Assembly: GCA_900550135.1 (NCBI GenBank)
Contig: URQO01000001.1
Location: 1-64,000 of the forward strand
Source of the DNA: an uncultured Eubacterium sp.
GTDB taxonomy: Bacteria; Bacillota; Clostridia; Lachnospirales; Lachnospiraceae
Direction of reading: 5' to 3'
Length of the DNA stretch: 64,000 nt
Shown: piece by piece, positions 8,817-17,680 of the stretch
Numbering within the stretch: position 1 is the stretch's first letter
How the letters are laid out: each line of letters starts with the position of its first letter
The notes under the pieces: model-generated
What the model was told of the DNA's origin: nothing
Seen by the model: only the letters and a program-made list of their open reading frames with translations
Database searches by the model: none
Position numbers and translations under genes: made by a program

Positions 8817-10190
8817 TTATTTCTCCAATTTTTCTGTATACTGATTTAATATTATTTCTACTGCTTCTTTTGCCATTTCTTCCGGTGTTTGTTCTGCACT
8901 TATTTTACGAAATCTTTTATGACTATCAGCTAGTTTTCTATATACTCCAAGTTGTCTCGTTATTTCTTCTTTAGTCAGCTCCTGTTTTCTTGCATATATA
9001 ATTTCCGGATTTGCGTCAAGCACAAATACAATCTTAGGTTGTGGTGTTAGTCTTACAAAAAACTTTCTAACCCATGTAGGAAGCCCTAATTTTGTTCTTA
9101 ATGGATCAACTATAAAATCATAACTATATCTGTCAAAAACTGTAAATCTATCATAATGCACATCACGTCTGACACATTTTTGCCAACCTAAAATATAATC
9201 TAATGTGTAGTACGCAATTCTAACAAACGAGCTCAGTGGATTTGCCGGCTTATTTCTATGTGGATCAGTCCAATTCGTATCCTGTTCCATAATTCCTGCC
9301 TTTTCACCAACAGCTCCAAGATTTGGCAAAATTGTTGGTCTAAAATGATATACATGACATCTTTCGTCTTTTTCATCATTTACATAATAGTAATTCAGTT
9401 CTTTAATTAATGCGTCCAAAAATGTGGTTTTCCCTGTACCATCCGGAGCTAACACTGCAAACGCTCTTGTATATTTTCTATATCTAAAAATTATTCTGTC
9501 AGCTCTTTGCCACAAAAATCTTATTTTTCTAAATCTGGTTTTAAAAAATCTCTTCTTATTAACATATTTTTTCAAAGCCTTTGTTAATTCTCCTGATTTT
9601 TTCAGCATATTGTCAAAGTCTTTCTTTTTAATGTCGTTAATAATTTCTCCTGCAAGTTTTTTTGATGTAACTCTAATTAATTCCTGCTGAAATTCTTCAG
9701 TGTAATTAGCATATGTTTCATATATATCATCTCTATATGCTTGTTTTAACTTTGGCTTTTGATATCCAAACTGCTTGTATATTAGCAACATAATACCTTC
9801 AAAAAATTCGTCTAATACGCAGAAATCATTATACCATTTTGTGTGACTATATAATTCATCAAATGTATATATTTCATATCCTCTTACAAGATAGCCTCCT
9901 ATCAAATCAATATGAATACCTGTGTTATTCTCAACTCCCATTCCATGCATACAATGTAATTTATCGATAATAGCTTCATCGTAATATTTAAGATTATTCT
10001 TTGCATAAACACTTTTTAAGATTTTCTTTGCATTTTTTAATTTCTTTGGTTCAACAATAATATCTACATCTTTTCCAATGTTTTCTGCCGGGAGTTTTTG
10101 ATAGTTTCTCAGAACAAAATATCTTATATTGCTATTTTTAAACTCTTCTACACACTCTTTGAAAACTTTTGCACAAACGTCATTCCACAT
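8817..10190 (-). CDS. Fusion protein: nucleotidyltransferase-like domain plus thymidylate kinase-like P-loop domain
   Basis: A 457-residue protein of two parts. Residues 1-110 resemble a nucleotidyltransferase-fold domain with a D-V-D motif (41-43) after a FVLRNYQKLP segment. Residues ~245-450 form a P-loop kinase with Walker A PDGTGKTT (249-256) and a later DRYSYDFIVDPLR segment like the DR(Y/F) motif of thymidylate kinases. A lysine/arginine-rich helical linker joins them. Such fusions occur in bacterial glycan clusters; their substrate is not established. The gene is embedded in the polysaccharide operon, so a sugar, nucleotide-sugar or lipid phosphorylation role is more likely than dTMP phosphorylation. 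This is inference. Confidence 0.7.
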   Translation of the reverse strand: MWNDVCAKVFKECVEEFKNSNIRYFVLRNYQKLPAENIGKDVDIIVEPKKLKNAKKILKSVYAKNNLKYYDEAIIDKLHCMHGMGVENNTGIHIDLIGGYLVRGYEIYTFDELYSHTKWYNDFCVLDEFFEGIMLLIYKQFGYQKPKLKQAYRDDIYETYANYTEEFQQELIRVTSKKLAGEIINDIKKKDFDNMLKKSGELTKALKKYVNKKRFFKTRFRKIRFLWQRADRIIFRYRKYTRAFAVLAPDGTGKTTFLDALIKELNYYYVNDEKDERCHVYHFRPTILPNLGAVGEKAGIMEQDTNWTDPHRNKPANPLSSFVRIAYYTLDYILGWQKCVRRDVHYDRFTVFDRYSYDFIVDPLRTKLGLPTWVRKFFVRLTPQPKIVFVLDANPEIIYARKQELTKEEITRQLGVYRKLADSHKRFRKISAEQTPEEMAKEAVEIILNQYTEKLEK

Positions 10191-10198
10191 ATATTTAT

Positions 10199-10972
10199 CT
10201 ACCTCAGTTTATTTCTTAATTTTATTTCTATTTTTCTAATTCTTTCTTTTCCTATTATCTTTATTCCCATACTTCTCAATGCTCTAAGAGTAGGTCTTAC
10301 AACTTCAATCCATATCTTGTTGTTTCCCCTCTTTCGCTCCCTTTCACTGAGCCAGCTGTTGGAACACATATGAATAGCACTGGTTTCATCAGTTACCCTA
10401 AACTCTTTTTCGGATAATTTTTTAGGATAAAAAACTTCTCTGTTAAAGATTTCAAACCCGTCAACAACCTGTCTTTCACCACCTAGCACCAATCCTTTTT
10501 CTTTCATTATATCTGTTAATATCGAAACATTAGCTATATTATCAAAACTGCCATCCTTTTGTACGAAATCATGATTTTCATAATATTCTAATAGTTGTTT
10601 TATATTTTCATTATGGCTTTCACTTGCAATAACTGCTGTTCCTAAAAAAGCTCTTCTTTCAAATCCCATAAATCCTTTTTCACTGTCTGTTTTAGGAAAC
10701 TCCTTTAACACTTTTACATCAGTATCCATATATAAGCCACCATATTCATACAGTAGTTTAGCCCTTGCATAATCGCTTACAAAGGCATACTTTTTTGCAT
10801 CATAAGCCTGTTTTGCAAAATTGCATTGTTCATAATCAAAATTTTCTTCTGTCCATAATTTAAACTCGTAGTCTTTAAAATAATTCTTCCATGTTTCAAT
10901 ACATTCTTTTTCTTTGTCAGGCATCTCACCTTTTCCAAACCAGCAATAATGTATTACTTTTGGTACTCCCAT
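10199..10972 (-). CDS. Capsular polysaccharide glycosyltransferase (GT32-like, DXD)
   Basis: A 257-residue protein beginning with IPKVIHYCWFG-like residues (VPKVIHYCWFGKGEMP), the hallmark start of the glycosyltransferase sugar-binding DXD family (Gly_transf_sug, GT32). The metal-binding DTD motif is at residues 83-85 in YGGLYMDTDVKVLKE, preceded by SDYARAKLLYEYGG. It transfers a hexose from a nucleotide sugar in a metal-dependent way. The C-terminal 30 residues are very basic and may touch the membrane. A Shine-Dalgarno GGGAGAT lies before the ATG. Confidence 0.88.
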   Translation of the reverse strand: MGVPKVIHYCWFGKGEMPDKEKECIETWKNYFKDYEFKLWTEENFDYEQCNFAKQAYDAKKYAFVSDYARAKLLYEYGGLYMDTDVKVLKEFPKTDSEKGFMGFERRAFLGTAVIASESHNENIKQLLEYYENHDFVQKDGSFDNIANVSILTDIMKEKGLVLGGERQVVDGFEIFNREVFYPKKLSEKEFRVTDETSAIHMCSNSWLSERERKRGNNKIWIEVVRPTLRALRSMGIKIIGKERIRKIEIKLRNKLR

Positions 10973-10997
10973 TCTTATCTCCCTTTAATTTAATATT

Positions 10998-12446
10998 CTA
11001 CTTGTACAGCTCCATGATTTTTTTATCTGAAGTCAGCACTTGTTCCATGTCAAAGTCCTTTACAATATTGTTGTTGTACCATGACAGTTTTTCTCTATTG
11101 CTTATTAGTTCAAGAACTGCGTTTTTAACACCTTCTACTGTAGGTTCCACAATCATTCCATATTTGCCATCATCCAGCAAATCTTTTGCACCTACATTTT
11201 TGCTGACTATAACCGGCACACCGTAGCTTAACGCTTCAAGAACGGTAAAGCCAAAAGTTTCATACCACACGCTTGGCATAATCAATACGTCGGTATTGTC
11301 AAAAATATTGCCCAACTCACTGTATTCAAATCTGTCATTTACAGTAATGTACGGTGCATTTGTTAAAGCTTCATTGTACATAGTCAGGTGTACATCATGG
11401 CTGTTCTGTATCCAGATTTCATCCAGTGCCTGCTTCATGATTCCATAACCTTTGAAATTCTTCGCCGGTGCTAAATATGTAATACGAAGTTCTTTGCTGT
11501 CAAAGTTTTTTGCTTTTCTGTTGTCTGCAATGCTGTTATGGCTGATATTTATTACCTTGCCATTTGTATCTTTTGGCAAAAACTTTTTATATACAGACTC
11601 AGTTACGGTACTGTTAAAATGAATTGTATCAACCAATGACAATATGCTCATATAATACTTTCTCAACTTGTCGTATCTGTTTTCTGCGCCATCCAATACC
11701 ATTTTTTCAAACTTCTGGTTTACCTGATTGCCTGATGTCTTTTCATTCAGCAGACTTTTCGACACATTTTCATATATCGGAGTATTTGGTGTTTGCAACT
11801 CCACATCATCTTGTCCTGCTTTTTCTTCGTCAAAAAACTCCTGTCTGTGAGCTTTTCTAAGTTTCTTAACAACAGCTGTGTCCTTTAATGTTCTATAAAG
11901 CCCGGACTGTAATATTTTTATCTTTTTAAGAGACAACGCATTTTCATTGCATTTAAAGCAATTACTACAGTCTCCATCACATATTTTGTCGTCTCTAAAC
12001 ATAGTTACTTTTGGACATATTCCAAAATAATCATGACTTGTAAAAACTACCGGAATTTCAAGTTTCTTTGCAGCCTTGACAAATTCTTTATGTAATCCCA
12101 TTAAAGTGTGAATATGTATTGCTTCAGGTTTGTACTCTTCCAAAAACTCTTTATAAACCTTTGGATTTGGACATTTTTTTGTAAATTCTTCTGTGAGAAT
12201 AATACCTTCATCCAATGGAACAGGCAGTGGATTTATCACCTCATAGCTATCTATTTCAGCATTTTCTACAGTTTTTTTATCCTTTTTTAAACGCACAAAA
12301 TGACCAGTCAGGCTAAAAGCCCCTGGCCACATCATTGCTACCTCATGTCCCTTGTTCTTTTGTTGTAGCATCAAGTCTATACAATATTTAGTTAATCCTC
12401 CCGTTCTGTAAGGTGGGAATCCTAATGCATAATGTAATATTCTCAT
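10998..12446 (-). CDS. Glycosyltransferase family 4 protein with cysteine-rich insert
   Basis: A 482-residue GT-B enzyme. The N-terminus has the GT4 glycine motif (GFPPYRTGGLTKY), then a HIHTLMGLHKEF and TSHDYFGICPK segment. A four-cysteine cluster follows (CDGDCSNCFKC), seen in a subgroup of GT4 enzymes and probably structural or metal-binding. A charged insert of about 70 residues comes next. The C-terminal lobe has VLIMPSVWYETFGFTVLEALSYGVP, the standard donor-binding E-x7-E region. It adds a sugar to the growing repeat unit. Confidence 0.87.
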   Translation of the reverse strand: MRILHYALGFPPYRTGGLTKYCIDLMLQQKNKGHEVAMMWPGAFSLTGHFVRLKKDKKTVENAEIDSYEVINPLPVPLDEGIILTEEFTKKCPNPKVYKEFLEEYKPEAIHIHTLMGLHKEFVKAAKKLEIPVVFTSHDYFGICPKVTMFRDDKICDGDCSNCFKCNENALSLKKIKILQSGLYRTLKDTAVVKKLRKAHRQEFFDEEKAGQDDVELQTPNTPIYENVSKSLLNEKTSGNQVNQKFEKMVLDGAENRYDKLRKYYMSILSLVDTIHFNSTVTESVYKKFLPKDTNGKVINISHNSIADNRKAKNFDSKELRITYLAPAKNFKGYGIMKQALDEIWIQNSHDVHLTMYNEALTNAPYITVNDRFEYSELGNIFDNTDVLIMPSVWYETFGFTVLEALSYGVPVIVSKNVGAKDLLDDGKYGMIVEPTVEGVKNAVLELISNREKLSWYNNNIVKDFDMEQVLTSDKKIMELYK

Positions 12447-12464
12447 TCAAAAACCTTTCTAAGA

Positions 12465-13664
12465 CTACTTGGTAAACAATTCTTCGTATCTTTTAGTTAT
12501 ATATTCCCAACTATAATACTTGTCAATTCTCTCTTTTGCTTTTGTACCCAATTCTTCTATTTCTTCAGCCGACATCTTATCTGCTCTTTCAAGCATCTGT
12601 GCCAAAAGACCGTACTCTTTTGTCCAGTATTTTGCTCCATCCTGTCCTACTTCTCTGTTAAAACATACATCAAACAGAAGATTCAAATCAGTTCTTCCAA
12701 GGGCTTCCAAAAGACTTGGGTTTGTACCACCAACAGAATGTCCGTGAAGGTATCCATATGCGTCTTCTCTGATTTTCTTTAAAAGTTGCTGGTCATATAC
12801 TGTTCCTACAAATTTGATTCTCTTATCTTTATCAAAATGAGTCTTTTCTTTTAACTCATCATACAAGCCAACTCCTTCATATCCTGTGATAATAACCAAA
12901 TCTTTTTTAGTCTTTGACTTCATAAATTCTTTTATCATCACTTCAAAGTTGTTCTCAGGAACAAATCTTCCTACTATCAGATAATAATTCTTTGGCTCGA
13001 TATTAAATTTGCCATACCAGTTTAAAACCTTCTTGTCATCGTCTTTTAATGTTGAAGCACTTGTTTCTGCGCCGTAGGCTATAAATGTTGTTTTAGGACT
13101 ATACTTTTTGTAATCTTCCTTTATGTAAGATTCAATGCCTAAGCTGTCACACACCAGAAAATCCGCATGTTTTACCATCAGTTTTTCTGAAAGTTTCCAA
13201 TACTTTCTAACAGGTGCACTCCATTTTGCTCTCTTCCATTCATGTCCATCCGGATTTACATAAAGTTTGCCGCCAAGCTTGTGGATTTTCTTTTTTAACC
13301 CTCCAATAAAAGGTCCTATTCTACATGCAAGCACGTACACAATAGGATCCTTTATGTTATGCTCTTTTATAAAATTGATGCAATACTTAATTGCGTCAAT
13401 GTCATAAAAGATTGCCCTTGCAGGTCCACCTGTTCTTTGCTTTATGTCAAAACAATGTGCATTGTTATACTGATATTCTGTGTTCTGAGGGTCATATTCC
13501 TTATCATCCAGGATTCTTGCTACGTGATACTGAATATTTTCATCGGTTCTATATTCTGTAAGTTTGTCTACAAATGTCTCAAATCCGCCGTATCTTGTAG
13601 GAATGCCTTTGCATCCTACTATAAACACATGTTTCTTTGATTGGTCATAAAAATTACTGTTCAT
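12465..13664 (-). CDS. DUF1972 glycosyltransferase (beta-1,4-rhamnosyltransferase-like)
   Basis: A 399-residue protein starting with IVGCKGIPTRYGGFETFVD, the signature of the DUF1972 N-terminal domain, followed by a GT4 C-terminal lobe. Members such as Cps2T/WchF add L-rhamnose to the first sugar of the lipid-linked unit. Its place directly after the initiating phosphoglycosyl transferase gene fits an enzyme that acts second. The HGHSVGGTNPSLLEALG segment is the donor-side E motif. Rhamnose specificity is inferred from family and position only; no rhamnose synthesis (rml) genes are in this window. Confidence 0.85.
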   Translation of the reverse strand: MNSNFYDQSKKHVFIVGCKGIPTRYGGFETFVDKLTEYRTDENIQYHVARILDDKEYDPQNTEYQYNNAHCFDIKQRTGGPARAIFYDIDAIKYCINFIKEHNIKDPIVYVLACRIGPFIGGLKKKIHKLGGKLYVNPDGHEWKRAKWSAPVRKYWKLSEKLMVKHADFLVCDSLGIESYIKEDYKKYSPKTTFIAYGAETSASTLKDDDKKVLNWYGKFNIEPKNYYLIVGRFVPENNFEVMIKEFMKSKTKKDLVIITGYEGVGLYDELKEKTHFDKDKRIKFVGTVYDQQLLKKIREDAYGYLHGHSVGGTNPSLLEALGRTDLNLLFDVCFNREVGQDGAKYWTKEYGLLAQMLERADKMSAEEIEELGTKAKERIDKYYSWEYITKRYEELFTK

Positions 13665-13714
13665 TTTTCTCCATTCTACTAGTATATACTTTATTAAATG
13701 CCTTTTATTTCAGT

Positions 13715-15157
13715 CTATTGCGAGCCTTTCTTTCCAAGTACTACAATAATGGTCTTCAATATAATCCTTATATCAAGTCCAAAACTCCAGTTTTCTATAT
13801 ATTTGTTGTCCAGTTTTACAACTTCTTCAAAGTCAGTAAAATCACTGCGTCCACTTACCTGCCACATACCTGTAAGTCCCGGCTTTGTAGCAAGGCGGCT
13901 CTTGTGGTGTAGTTCATACTTCTGGTATTCATCCATTGTTGGTGGTCTTGTACCTACCAGACTCATATCGCCTTTCAGTATGCTCCAAAAGTTTGGGAAT
14001 TCATCAATGGATGTGCTTCTTAAGAAATGTCCAAGTCCTTTTCTACTGCCATCAGGTCCGCTGCCAATGATTCTGGGATCATTGTCCAGTTTGAACATCA
14101 GTCCATCCATTTTGTTTTTGTCCATATATTCTTTTTTTCGTTCTTCTGCATCTGAATACATTGAACGGAATTTGTAAATCTTAAATGTACGCCCGTTTCT
14201 TCCTGCTCTTTCCTGACCAAAGAACACCGGACCTTTTGGGTCTGCAATCTTAATTGCCGGTGCCACAAAAATATATAATATTGCCGTGATCAGGCATCCT
14301 ACAATGCCCGCTGCAATATCTAAAGTTCTCTTTAAAAACAGTTCATATAACGAAACTGTCTTTGTACTGGTTGTAAGTACACTCATATCATTTATGTGAC
14401 CAAAGTGTGCATTAGGCAGTCCATCGCTAAACATGTTCATCTCTAAATATACTGTAATTCCCATCTGAAGGAACTTTTTAGTAATTCTTTCGATTTCAGG
14501 TGTATTTGTCATGTCAAGACAAATCAGTACACCATCAACTACATTTCGGCATACATATTCATATATTTCACTGCCTCTTGACACAACTGGAATCCCATTT
14601 ATTTCACTGACATTTGTGTCTTCTTTTCTCAGTGCTATTCCCATAATCTGTCTTGTTTTGTCCGGTCCGTCAGTTATTTTCTTAATTGCTTCAGCTGCAT
14701 CTTTCTCATCTGCAAGTAACATCAACTGTACTGTACTGTTTGTAACCTTACCTGTTGCATATCTTATTTTCTTAAGAACTATATGGGTCAAATACATGGC
14801 AAATATATTTAGGAATAAAAATCCAACCAATATTGTTCTTGAAAAATTTCCACTGTTCTGAGTAACAAATAAATATGCAAATGCCAACGCCATTAATACA
14901 ATGTTATGAGCTACTACTAACTTAAACTCTACAAAGTATCCCCTGCTGAGAATTCCTGAATAAAAATCCGAAAAAAAAGCAATACAGAAATGCAGAATCA
15001 TCATAATTACAACCATCATTCTATACTCTGGTTCTGCATACATATTGCCAAATCCCAATCTAAGCCAATAAGCAATCATAAATGTAACATTAAGACACAG
15101 CAAATCTAATACGATAAAATCCCAATGTTTTAACCAACTGCTTTTTTGTATGTGCAT
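13715..15157 (-). CDS. Undecaprenyl-phosphate sugar phosphotransferase (polyprenyl phosphoglycosyl transferase, WbaP/CpsE type)
   Basis: A 480-residue membrane enzyme that starts repeat-unit synthesis by moving a sugar-1-phosphate onto undecaprenyl phosphate. The N-terminal half has four to five hydrophobic helices, then a CoA-binding-like soluble domain. The C-terminal catalytic domain (from ~residue 270) shows KRTLDIAAGIVG, FKIYKFRSMY, and the catalytic-type segments SIDEFPNFWSILKGDMSLVGTRPP and KPGLTGMWQVSGRS. It is the first gene of the 15-kb polysaccharide operon, with an excellent Shine-Dalgarno (GGAGGG) ahead of the ATG at 15157. The donor sugar is not determinable. Confidence 0.92.
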   Translation of the reverse strand: MHIQKSSWLKHWDFIVLDLLCLNVTFMIAYWLRLGFGNMYAEPEYRMMVVIMMILHFCIAFFSDFYSGILSRGYFVEFKLVVAHNIVLMALAFAYLFVTQNSGNFSRTILVGFLFLNIFAMYLTHIVLKKIRYATGKVTNSTVQLMLLADEKDAAEAIKKITDGPDKTRQIMGIALRKEDTNVSEINGIPVVSRGSEIYEYVCRNVVDGVLICLDMTNTPEIERITKKFLQMGITVYLEMNMFSDGLPNAHFGHINDMSVLTTSTKTVSLYELFLKRTLDIAAGIVGCLITAILYIFVAPAIKIADPKGPVFFGQERAGRNGRTFKIYKFRSMYSDAEERKKEYMDKNKMDGLMFKLDNDPRIIGSGPDGSRKGLGHFLRSTSIDEFPNFWSILKGDMSLVGTRPPTMDEYQKYELHHKSRLATKPGLTGMWQVSGRSDFTDFEEVVKLDNKYIENWSFGLDIRIILKTIIVVLGKKGSQ

Positions 15158-15485
15158 TATCTACCCTCCATATATATATAGAATATTTACTTGAAATATT
15201 TTCATTCTATATACATTTGAAACATTTTTATCTATGTTATCGTTCGCTGCAATTTTACATTATTATTATATAAATGTAAATGATAATTTGTAACAATTTT
15301 TACATTTTCTAATTTGATAGTTTGTAACAATTTTTACATTTTCTAATTTGATAATTTTTAATATTTTGTCAATTTTGTAAACTTTTGTGACTTAAATGTT
15401 AAATGTCCCTTTCTGTTCTTGCTTTTGCAAAATTACGAATATAATATAAATGTATCAGAAAAAGGCAGAACAGGAGTGATAATAT
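15158..15485. promoter_or_regulatory. Divergent intergenic region between polysaccharide operon and zinc-ribbon gene
   Basis: A 328-bp AT-rich gap with no gene. It must hold the promoter of the 15-kb minus-strand polysaccharide operon and that of the plus-strand gene at 15486. A TATAAT hexamer at 15440-15445 is a plausible -10 for the plus-strand gene, with Shine-Dalgarno AGGAG just before 15486. The middle holds the tandem repeats described separately. Confidence 0.6.
15281..15377. repeat. 34-bp tandem repeats carrying TGTAA-N6-TTACA palindromes
   Basis: Two near-identical 34-bp units lie head to tail at 15281-15314 and 15315-15348, differing at one base, with a third decayed unit from 15349. 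Each full unit contains the inverted repeat TGTAA-CAATTT-TTACA. The arm spacing of six bases is that of CRP/FNR-type dimer sites, though the half-site is not the classical one. Because the spacing puts two identical sites in front of the polysaccharide operon, a regulator operator is a fair inference. Confidence 0.6.
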
Positions 15486-15938
15486 ATGAGTTGGCGTGAC
15501 AAATTTGCAAATTTTATGTACGGGAGATATGGTGTTGATGAGCTTTCAAAATTTATGTTATTAGTTACGTTCATACTATGCATAGTTTCAATGTTTGTAA
15601 AAGCGTCCATTATTAGTTTATTAATCTTACTTCTTATTGTTTTTACTTATTTTCGTATGTTTTCGAAAAATATTTACAAACGTGCAGCCGAAAACGAAAA
15701 ATATCTGCAATTTACGGGAAGATTTAGAAAGAATAAAAATTTTGGTAACAACTATGGTGGATACAATAGAGGATACAATGGCTATGGCAATTCCTCAAAT
15801 ACTTATGCACAGCAGAAGAAAATCTACAAATTTTTCAAATGTCCCGGCTGTTCACAAAAAATAAGAGTTCCAAAGGGACACGGCAAGATTGAAATCCGTT
15901 GTCCTAAATGTAACACTAAATTTATTCGCAGAAGTTAA
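15486..15938 (+). CDS. Small membrane protein with C-terminal zinc ribbon
   Basis: A 150-residue protein with a hydrophobic hairpin at about residues 23-57, a Gly/Tyr/Asn-rich linker (85-110), and a C-terminal CPGC…CPKC pair (Cys119, 122, 139, 142) forming a likely zinc ribbon. The layout suggests a membrane anchor with a cytoplasmic or extracytoplasmic metal-bound knob. I do not recognise a named family. It is followed by the DUF5685 and DnaJ genes on the same strand, and a shared role is possible. A Shine-Dalgarno CAGGAG supports the ATG at 15486. Confidence 0.75.
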   Translation: MSWRDKFANFMYGRYGVDELSKFMLLVTFILCIVSMFVKASIISLLILLLIVFTYFRMFSKNIYKRAAENEKYLQFTGRFRKNKNFGNNYGGYNRGYNGYGNSSNTYAQQKKIYKFFKCPGCSQKIRVPKGHGKIEIRCPKCNTKFIRRS

Positions 15939-16029
15939 TTATTATTATACTTTTTAAAATTATTACTATTACAATATTTTAATTTTATTGTAATGTTTAA
16001 GTTATTTGATTTTTTAGTTGGAGATTGTA

Positions 16030-16821
16030 ATGTTTGGATATGTTGTTGTAAACAAACCCGAATTAAAATTTAAAGAATTTGATGTTTACAAAGGCTACTA
16101 TTGTGGTCTTTGTCATTCGTTAAAGGAAAGGCACGGCATCTGGGGACAGTTTACCCTAACATATGATATGACCTTTTTATCATTGCTTTTGTCAGGCCTA
16201 TATGAATCCCCAATTCATAGCGAGCATCATCGTTGCATGGCTCATCCCATGAGTAAACATCTTATGATTTCCACAGAATATTCTGATTATGTAGCCGATA
16301 TGAATGTTATTCTTGCCTACTACAAATCACTTGACGACTGGCACGACGACCATAATGTATTAAAGTTTGCTTTTGCCAAAGTTTTAAAAAACAAATGTAA
16401 AAATTATCAAAAGAAATCTCAGGAAATAAGCAATTTGCTTAATGAATTAAATGAATATGAGAAAGCAGATGAAACCAATATTGATTTAGTTGCCGGTACT
16501 TTTGGGAAAATTATGAGCGTCTTATTTACCCCTAATGATGACATATGGGCTGATACACTGTCAAAGATGGGTTTTTTCCTTGGCAAATTCATTTATATTT
16601 TAGATGCCTATAAGGATTTAGAAAAAGATATAAAAACAGATAGTTACAATCCATTTAAAAAAATTTGCCATGATGGTGATTTTAATGATAGAATAAAGCA
16701 GATGTTAACTATGATGATGGCTGAATGTTCAAAGCAGTTTGAGTATTTGCCTATATTAGACAACGCAAACATTTTAAGAAATATATTATACGCAGGAGTT
16801 TGGACAAAATATTATGAGTGA
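16030..16821 (+). CDS. DUF5685 family protein
   Basis: A 263-residue all-helical protein. The frame extends to a TTG at 16018, but GGAG at 16020-16023 is ideally placed for the ATG at 16030, so I use that. It matches my knowledge of the DUF5685 family: a YCGLCHSL segment (Cys25, Cys28, His29), FTLTYDMTFLSLLL, then LDDWHDD (101-107) and LDAYKDLEKD (191-200) followed by YNPF. The two aspartate-rich stretches 85 residues apart recall the paired metal-binding motifs of trans-isoprenyl synthases, but this is only a pattern match. The function is unknown. It overlaps the DnaJ gene by eight bases. Confidence 0.8.
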   Translation: MFGYVVVNKPELKFKEFDVYKGYYCGLCHSLKERHGIWGQFTLTYDMTFLSLLLSGLYESPIHSEHHRCMAHPMSKHLMISTEYSDYVADMNVILAYYKSLDDWHDDHNVLKFAFAKVLKNKCKNYQKKSQEISNLLNELNEYEKADETNIDLVAGTFGKIMSVLFTPNDDIWADTLSKMGFFLGKFIYILDAYKDLEKDIKTDSYNPFKKICHDGDFNDRIKQMLTMMMAECSKQFEYLPILDNANILRNILYAGVWTKYYE

Positions 16822-17542
16822 TCCATATAAGGTTTTGGGCATTTCCAGAGATGCCACTGATGACGAAGTAAAAAAAGCATATAGAGATAAAAGCCGTAAG
16901 TATCATCCTGATGCCAATGTAAACAATCCTAACAAGGATAAGGCTGAAGAGATGTTTAAGTTGGTTCAGCAGGCTTACGACCAGATTATGAACGAGAGAA
17001 AATATGGTTCAACCGGTCATAGTGCATATGGAGGTTCTAGTGCAGGTGGCTCTTACAGTGGCTCAGGATATGGCGGTTCAGGTTACGGAAATCCATATGG
17101 CAACGGCCAATATGGTGATTTTGGAGACTTTGGCGGTTTCGGTGGTTTTGGAAACTTTGGTGGTTTCGGACAGAGTTCTTATTCCAATCAGCAGGAACAG
17201 GATCCTCACTATGTCGCTGCTTCAAATTACATCAACAACGGTCATTATCAGGAAGCTCTTAACGTGTTAAATGATATACAAGACAGAACAGCACAGTGGT
17301 ACTTTCTCAGTGCCATTGCAAACAACGGAGTAGGCAACAATGTTTTGGCACTGGATTTGGCAAAGACTGCTTTATCTATGGAACCAAACAACGCTACCTA
17401 TCAACGACTTGTTCAAACATTGGAAAGTGGCGGTGACTGGTATTCAGGTCGTCAGTCTATGTTTGGCGGTGACGATTCAAGCATGTGCCTTTGTGGTGAC
17501 CCTTGTACAACACTATGCATATTAAGTTTTTGTTGCAGATAA
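16814..17542 (+). CDS. J-domain (DnaJ-like) protein with glycine-rich linker and TPR-like tail
   Basis: A 242-residue co-chaperone-like protein. Residues 3-70 are a J domain with the HPD motif at 31-33, needed to stimulate Hsp70 ATPase. A Gly/Ser/Tyr/Phe-rich linker follows (about 71-125). Residues 130-205 look like TPR-type helices (YINNGHYQEALNVLNDI, then VLALDLAKTALSMEP). The protein ends in a cysteine cluster (MCLCGDPCTTLC…CC). It lacks the zinc-finger and C-terminal substrate domains of true DnaJ, so it is a specialised J protein. It overlaps DUF5685, and the two are probably translationally coupled. Confidence 0.87.
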   Translation: MSDPYKVLGISRDATDDEVKKAYRDKSRKYHPDANVNNPNKDKAEEMFKLVQQAYDQIMNERKYGSTGHSAYGGSSAGGSYSGSGYGGSGYGNPYGNGQYGDFGDFGGFGGFGNFGGFGQSSYSNQQEQDPHYVAASNYINNGHYQEALNVLNDIQDRTAQWYFLSAIANNGVGNNVLALDLAKTALSMEPNNATYQRLVQTLESGGDWYSGRQSMFGGDDSSMCLCGDPCTTLCILSFCCR

Positions 17543-17588
17543 TATTTATATCAACAATTCAAGTGTATAAGCAAAATATTGTTTCTCA

Positions 17589-17630
17589 CAAAAAAGTGGC
17601 TATGTTCCAAAAACCATAGCCACTTTTTTC
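17589..17630. terminator. Bidirectional rho-independent terminator
   Basis: A near-perfect hairpin with stem AAAAAAGTGGCTATG / CATAGCCACTTTTTT and an 11-base loop lies between the convergent DnaJ-like gene and the carboxypeptidase gene. The A and T runs on either side let it work in both directions. Confidence 0.9.
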
Positions 17631-17680
17631 AATTTTTATAATCTCTATTTTTCCCGACTTTTCAGTCTTTTATATTCTTT

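Noticed and set aside
8817..10190. A plain thymidylate kinase call for the kinase-like gene
   Set aside because: The extra N-terminal nucleotidyltransferase-like domain and the glycan-operon context argue against a housekeeping dTMP kinase.
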